From an uncultured Polyangiaceae bacterium (lineage in GTDB: Bacteria; Myxococcota_A; Polyangia; Polyangiales; Polyangiaceae), in the NCBI GenBank assembly GCA_938004815.1, contig CALKVR010000093.1, positions 1 to 5,445 of the forward strand: 5,445 nt of DNA, read 5' to 3'. Below the pieces are notes generated by a model, which saw only the letters and a program-made list of their open reading frames with translations, had not been told where the DNA came from and ran no database searches. This document shows, one piece after another, positions 5,436-5,445 of this stretch (the first letter of the stretch is position 1; each line of letters opens with the position of its first letter). The position numbers were made by a program, and so were the translations under genes.

Positions 5436-5445
5436 TGCGATCGTC

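Overview
This is a GC-rich window with third-position G/C bias, Cys-rich secreted proteins and three lipoprotein signal peptides. That style of surface protein is typical of Myxococcota (myxobacteria); this placement is an inference, as no taxonomic marker gene is present. The content is accessory: one gene remnant, one very large gene broken by a stop codon, and a tandem pair of small lipoprotein genes.

Layout. Positions 9-461 (minus strand) hold the C-terminal end of a molybdopterin oxidoreductase (the molybdopterin-dinucleotide-binding domain) without the rest of the enzyme, most likely a remnant. Positions 384-533 are non-coding or junction sequence in which I see no convincing promoter. 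From 545 to 4039 (plus strand) runs a single continuous frame of 1,164 codons, broken only by one TAA at 1814-1816. It encodes a lipoprotein-anchored copper radical oxidase of the glyoxal/galactose oxidase type (kelch propeller plus DUF1929 domain). A Cys-rich insertion sits inside the catalytic domain, and a C-terminal extension of about 430 residues ends in an Ig/PKD-like domain. The Cys-Tyr cofactor lies before the stop and the copper ligands Tyr-His and His lie after it, so neither half can be an active oxidase alone.

A 166-residue lipoprotein gene (4030-4530) overlaps the 3' end of the oxidase gene, and its ribosome binding site lies inside the oxidase coding sequence. The whole block (oxidase tail, RBS, lipoprotein gene, hairpin and a conserved inverted-repeat element) is duplicated about 722-730 bases downstream. 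This gives a second 166-residue lipoprotein gene (4753-5253) preceded by a truncated copy of the oxidase tail. The two proteins are about 78% identical by eye. Their last 36 codons and stop are identical at every base while the cores differ at many synonymous sites, which points to gene conversion.

How the parts may work together: the arrangement suggests an exported, membrane-anchored oxidase co-expressed with small accessory lipoproteins. The function of the lipoproteins is not recognised. With the in-frame TAA, the oxidase is either a recent pseudogene, a readthrough product or a sequence error. The last 96 bases of the window hold only a short perfect hairpin.
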